Of a DNA stretch of 5,572 bases, positions 5,457 through 5,572 are shown piece after piece. Numbering within the stretch: the first letter of the stretch is position 1; every line of letters starts with the position of its first letter. A program made the position numbers and the translations under genes. Source of the stretch: Chloroflexota bacterium. GTDB taxonomy: Bacteria; Chloroflexota; Limnocylindria; Limnocylindrales; CSP1-4. Below the pieces are notes generated by a model, which did not search any database, had not been told where the DNA came from, and saw only the letters and a program-made list of their open reading frames with translations. Location: NCBI GenBank assembly GCA_017882025.1, contig JADGQG010000127.1, positions 1 through 5,572 on the forward strand, read 5' to 3'.

Positions 5457-5459
5457 TTG

Positions 5460-5572
5460 TCACCCGCCAGACTCCCCGAAGCGCAGGGCCTCCTCGACGA
5501 TCTCTCGAAGCCGTCGGGAGTGCGGCCCCCACCAGAAGACCCGTCGGCAGGACAGACAGGTGAGGAAGGCGT
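5460..5572 (-). CDS. C-terminal end of a Mut7-C RNase-domain protein (partial)
   Basis: Only the last 36 codons and the TGA (5462-5460) are inside the window; the gene enters from beyond 5572. The visible residues include FLTCLSCRRVFWWGPHSRRL followed by a short acidic helix (REIVEEAL). This matches the zinc-ribbon-like end of Mut7-C RNase domain proteins (family pattern CPxCGRVYWxGSHxxRM): CxxC, then RVFWWGPH. Mut7-C proteins are predicted PIN-like RNases with this C-terminal ribbon; the PIN-like catalytic part would lie outside. Only the first Cys pair's spacing and the W-G-H signature can be checked here. The antisense plus-strand frame is also open but makes no sensible protein. The gene ends 388 bases before the dehydrogenase start, with a REP-like repeat between. 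Confidence 0.8.
   Translation of the reverse strand, partial: AFLTCLSCRRVFWWGPHSRRLREIVEEALRFGESGG

Larger units (their letters stand above)
5072..5459. other. intergenic region with two REP-like repeats and no convincing gene
   Basis: This 388-base stretch lies between the Mut7-C protein's 3' end and the start of the dehydrogenase genes, both on the minus strand. It should contain the dehydrogenase promoter, but no good -35/-10 pair was found. It holds two copies of a palindromic repeat (5090-5113 and 5400-5423), and on the plus strand a small hairpin GCCCG (5171-5175) with CGGGC (5180-5184) followed by GTTTTG. A plus-strand frame from an ATG at 5209 stays open to the window edge with only moderate coding bias and is treated as doubtful. 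Confidence 0.5.

Noticed and set aside
5129..5563. 144-codon plus-strand frame
   Set aside because: Arg/Ser-rich with poor third-position bias; it crosses the REP-like hairpin and runs antisense to the Mut7-C end.

Overview
The window is very GC-rich. Its real genes have G or C at almost every third codon position, and GC-rich shadow frames run open for hundreds of codons on both strands. The gene content is bacterial: a Tat-exported GMC dehydrogenase pair, short proteins with IPTL-CTERM-like tails, an SdrD-type B domain and a Mut7-C RNase. It would suit an Acidobacteriota-like or myxobacteria-like Gram-negative chromosome. That placement is inference; no rRNA or tRNA marker is present.

Layout. 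(1) Plus strand, 1-1605: a candidate sigma70-type promoter, then a 66-residue protein made of little more than a signal peptide and a degenerate CTERM tail. It is followed at once by a gene for a membrane-anchored, SdrD-B-like extracellular protein with a C-terminal beta-sandwich domain. That second gene is split by a one-base frame change near 848. (2) 1606-1885: a convergent intergenic region with a strong nested hairpin. (3) Minus strand, 5071 down to 1886: a gluconate-2-dehydrogenase-subunit-3-like Tat protein overlaps a GMC oxidoreductase carrying an iron-sulfur-type cysteine cluster. Next comes a near-consensus promoter whose -35 hexamer covers the GMC stop codon. It drives a 58-residue signal-peptide/IPTL-CTERM protein and a multi-pass membrane protein with an HELLH zinc-metalloprotease motif. 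(4) 5072-5459: no convincing gene, but two copies of a REP-like palindromic repeat 310 bp apart. (5) 5460-5572, minus strand: the last 36 codons of a Mut7-C RNase-domain protein entering from outside the window.

How the parts may work together. The dehydrogenase pair looks like a periplasmic sugar or alcohol oxidation module: the small Tat subunit would carry the signal-less catalytic subunit across the membrane, and the usual cytochrome c partner is not in the window. The two mini-CTERM genes share one design (basic start, signal peptide, short linker, VPxLxxxGLA motif, hydrophobic helix, basic tail). Each sits directly upstream of a membrane or exported protein gene. One partner is a surface-type protein and the other a putative intramembrane metalloprotease. 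The most interesting hypothesis here is that the minimal CTERM peptides and the HELLH protein form a small envelope sorting or peptide-processing system. No exosortase gene lies in the window.
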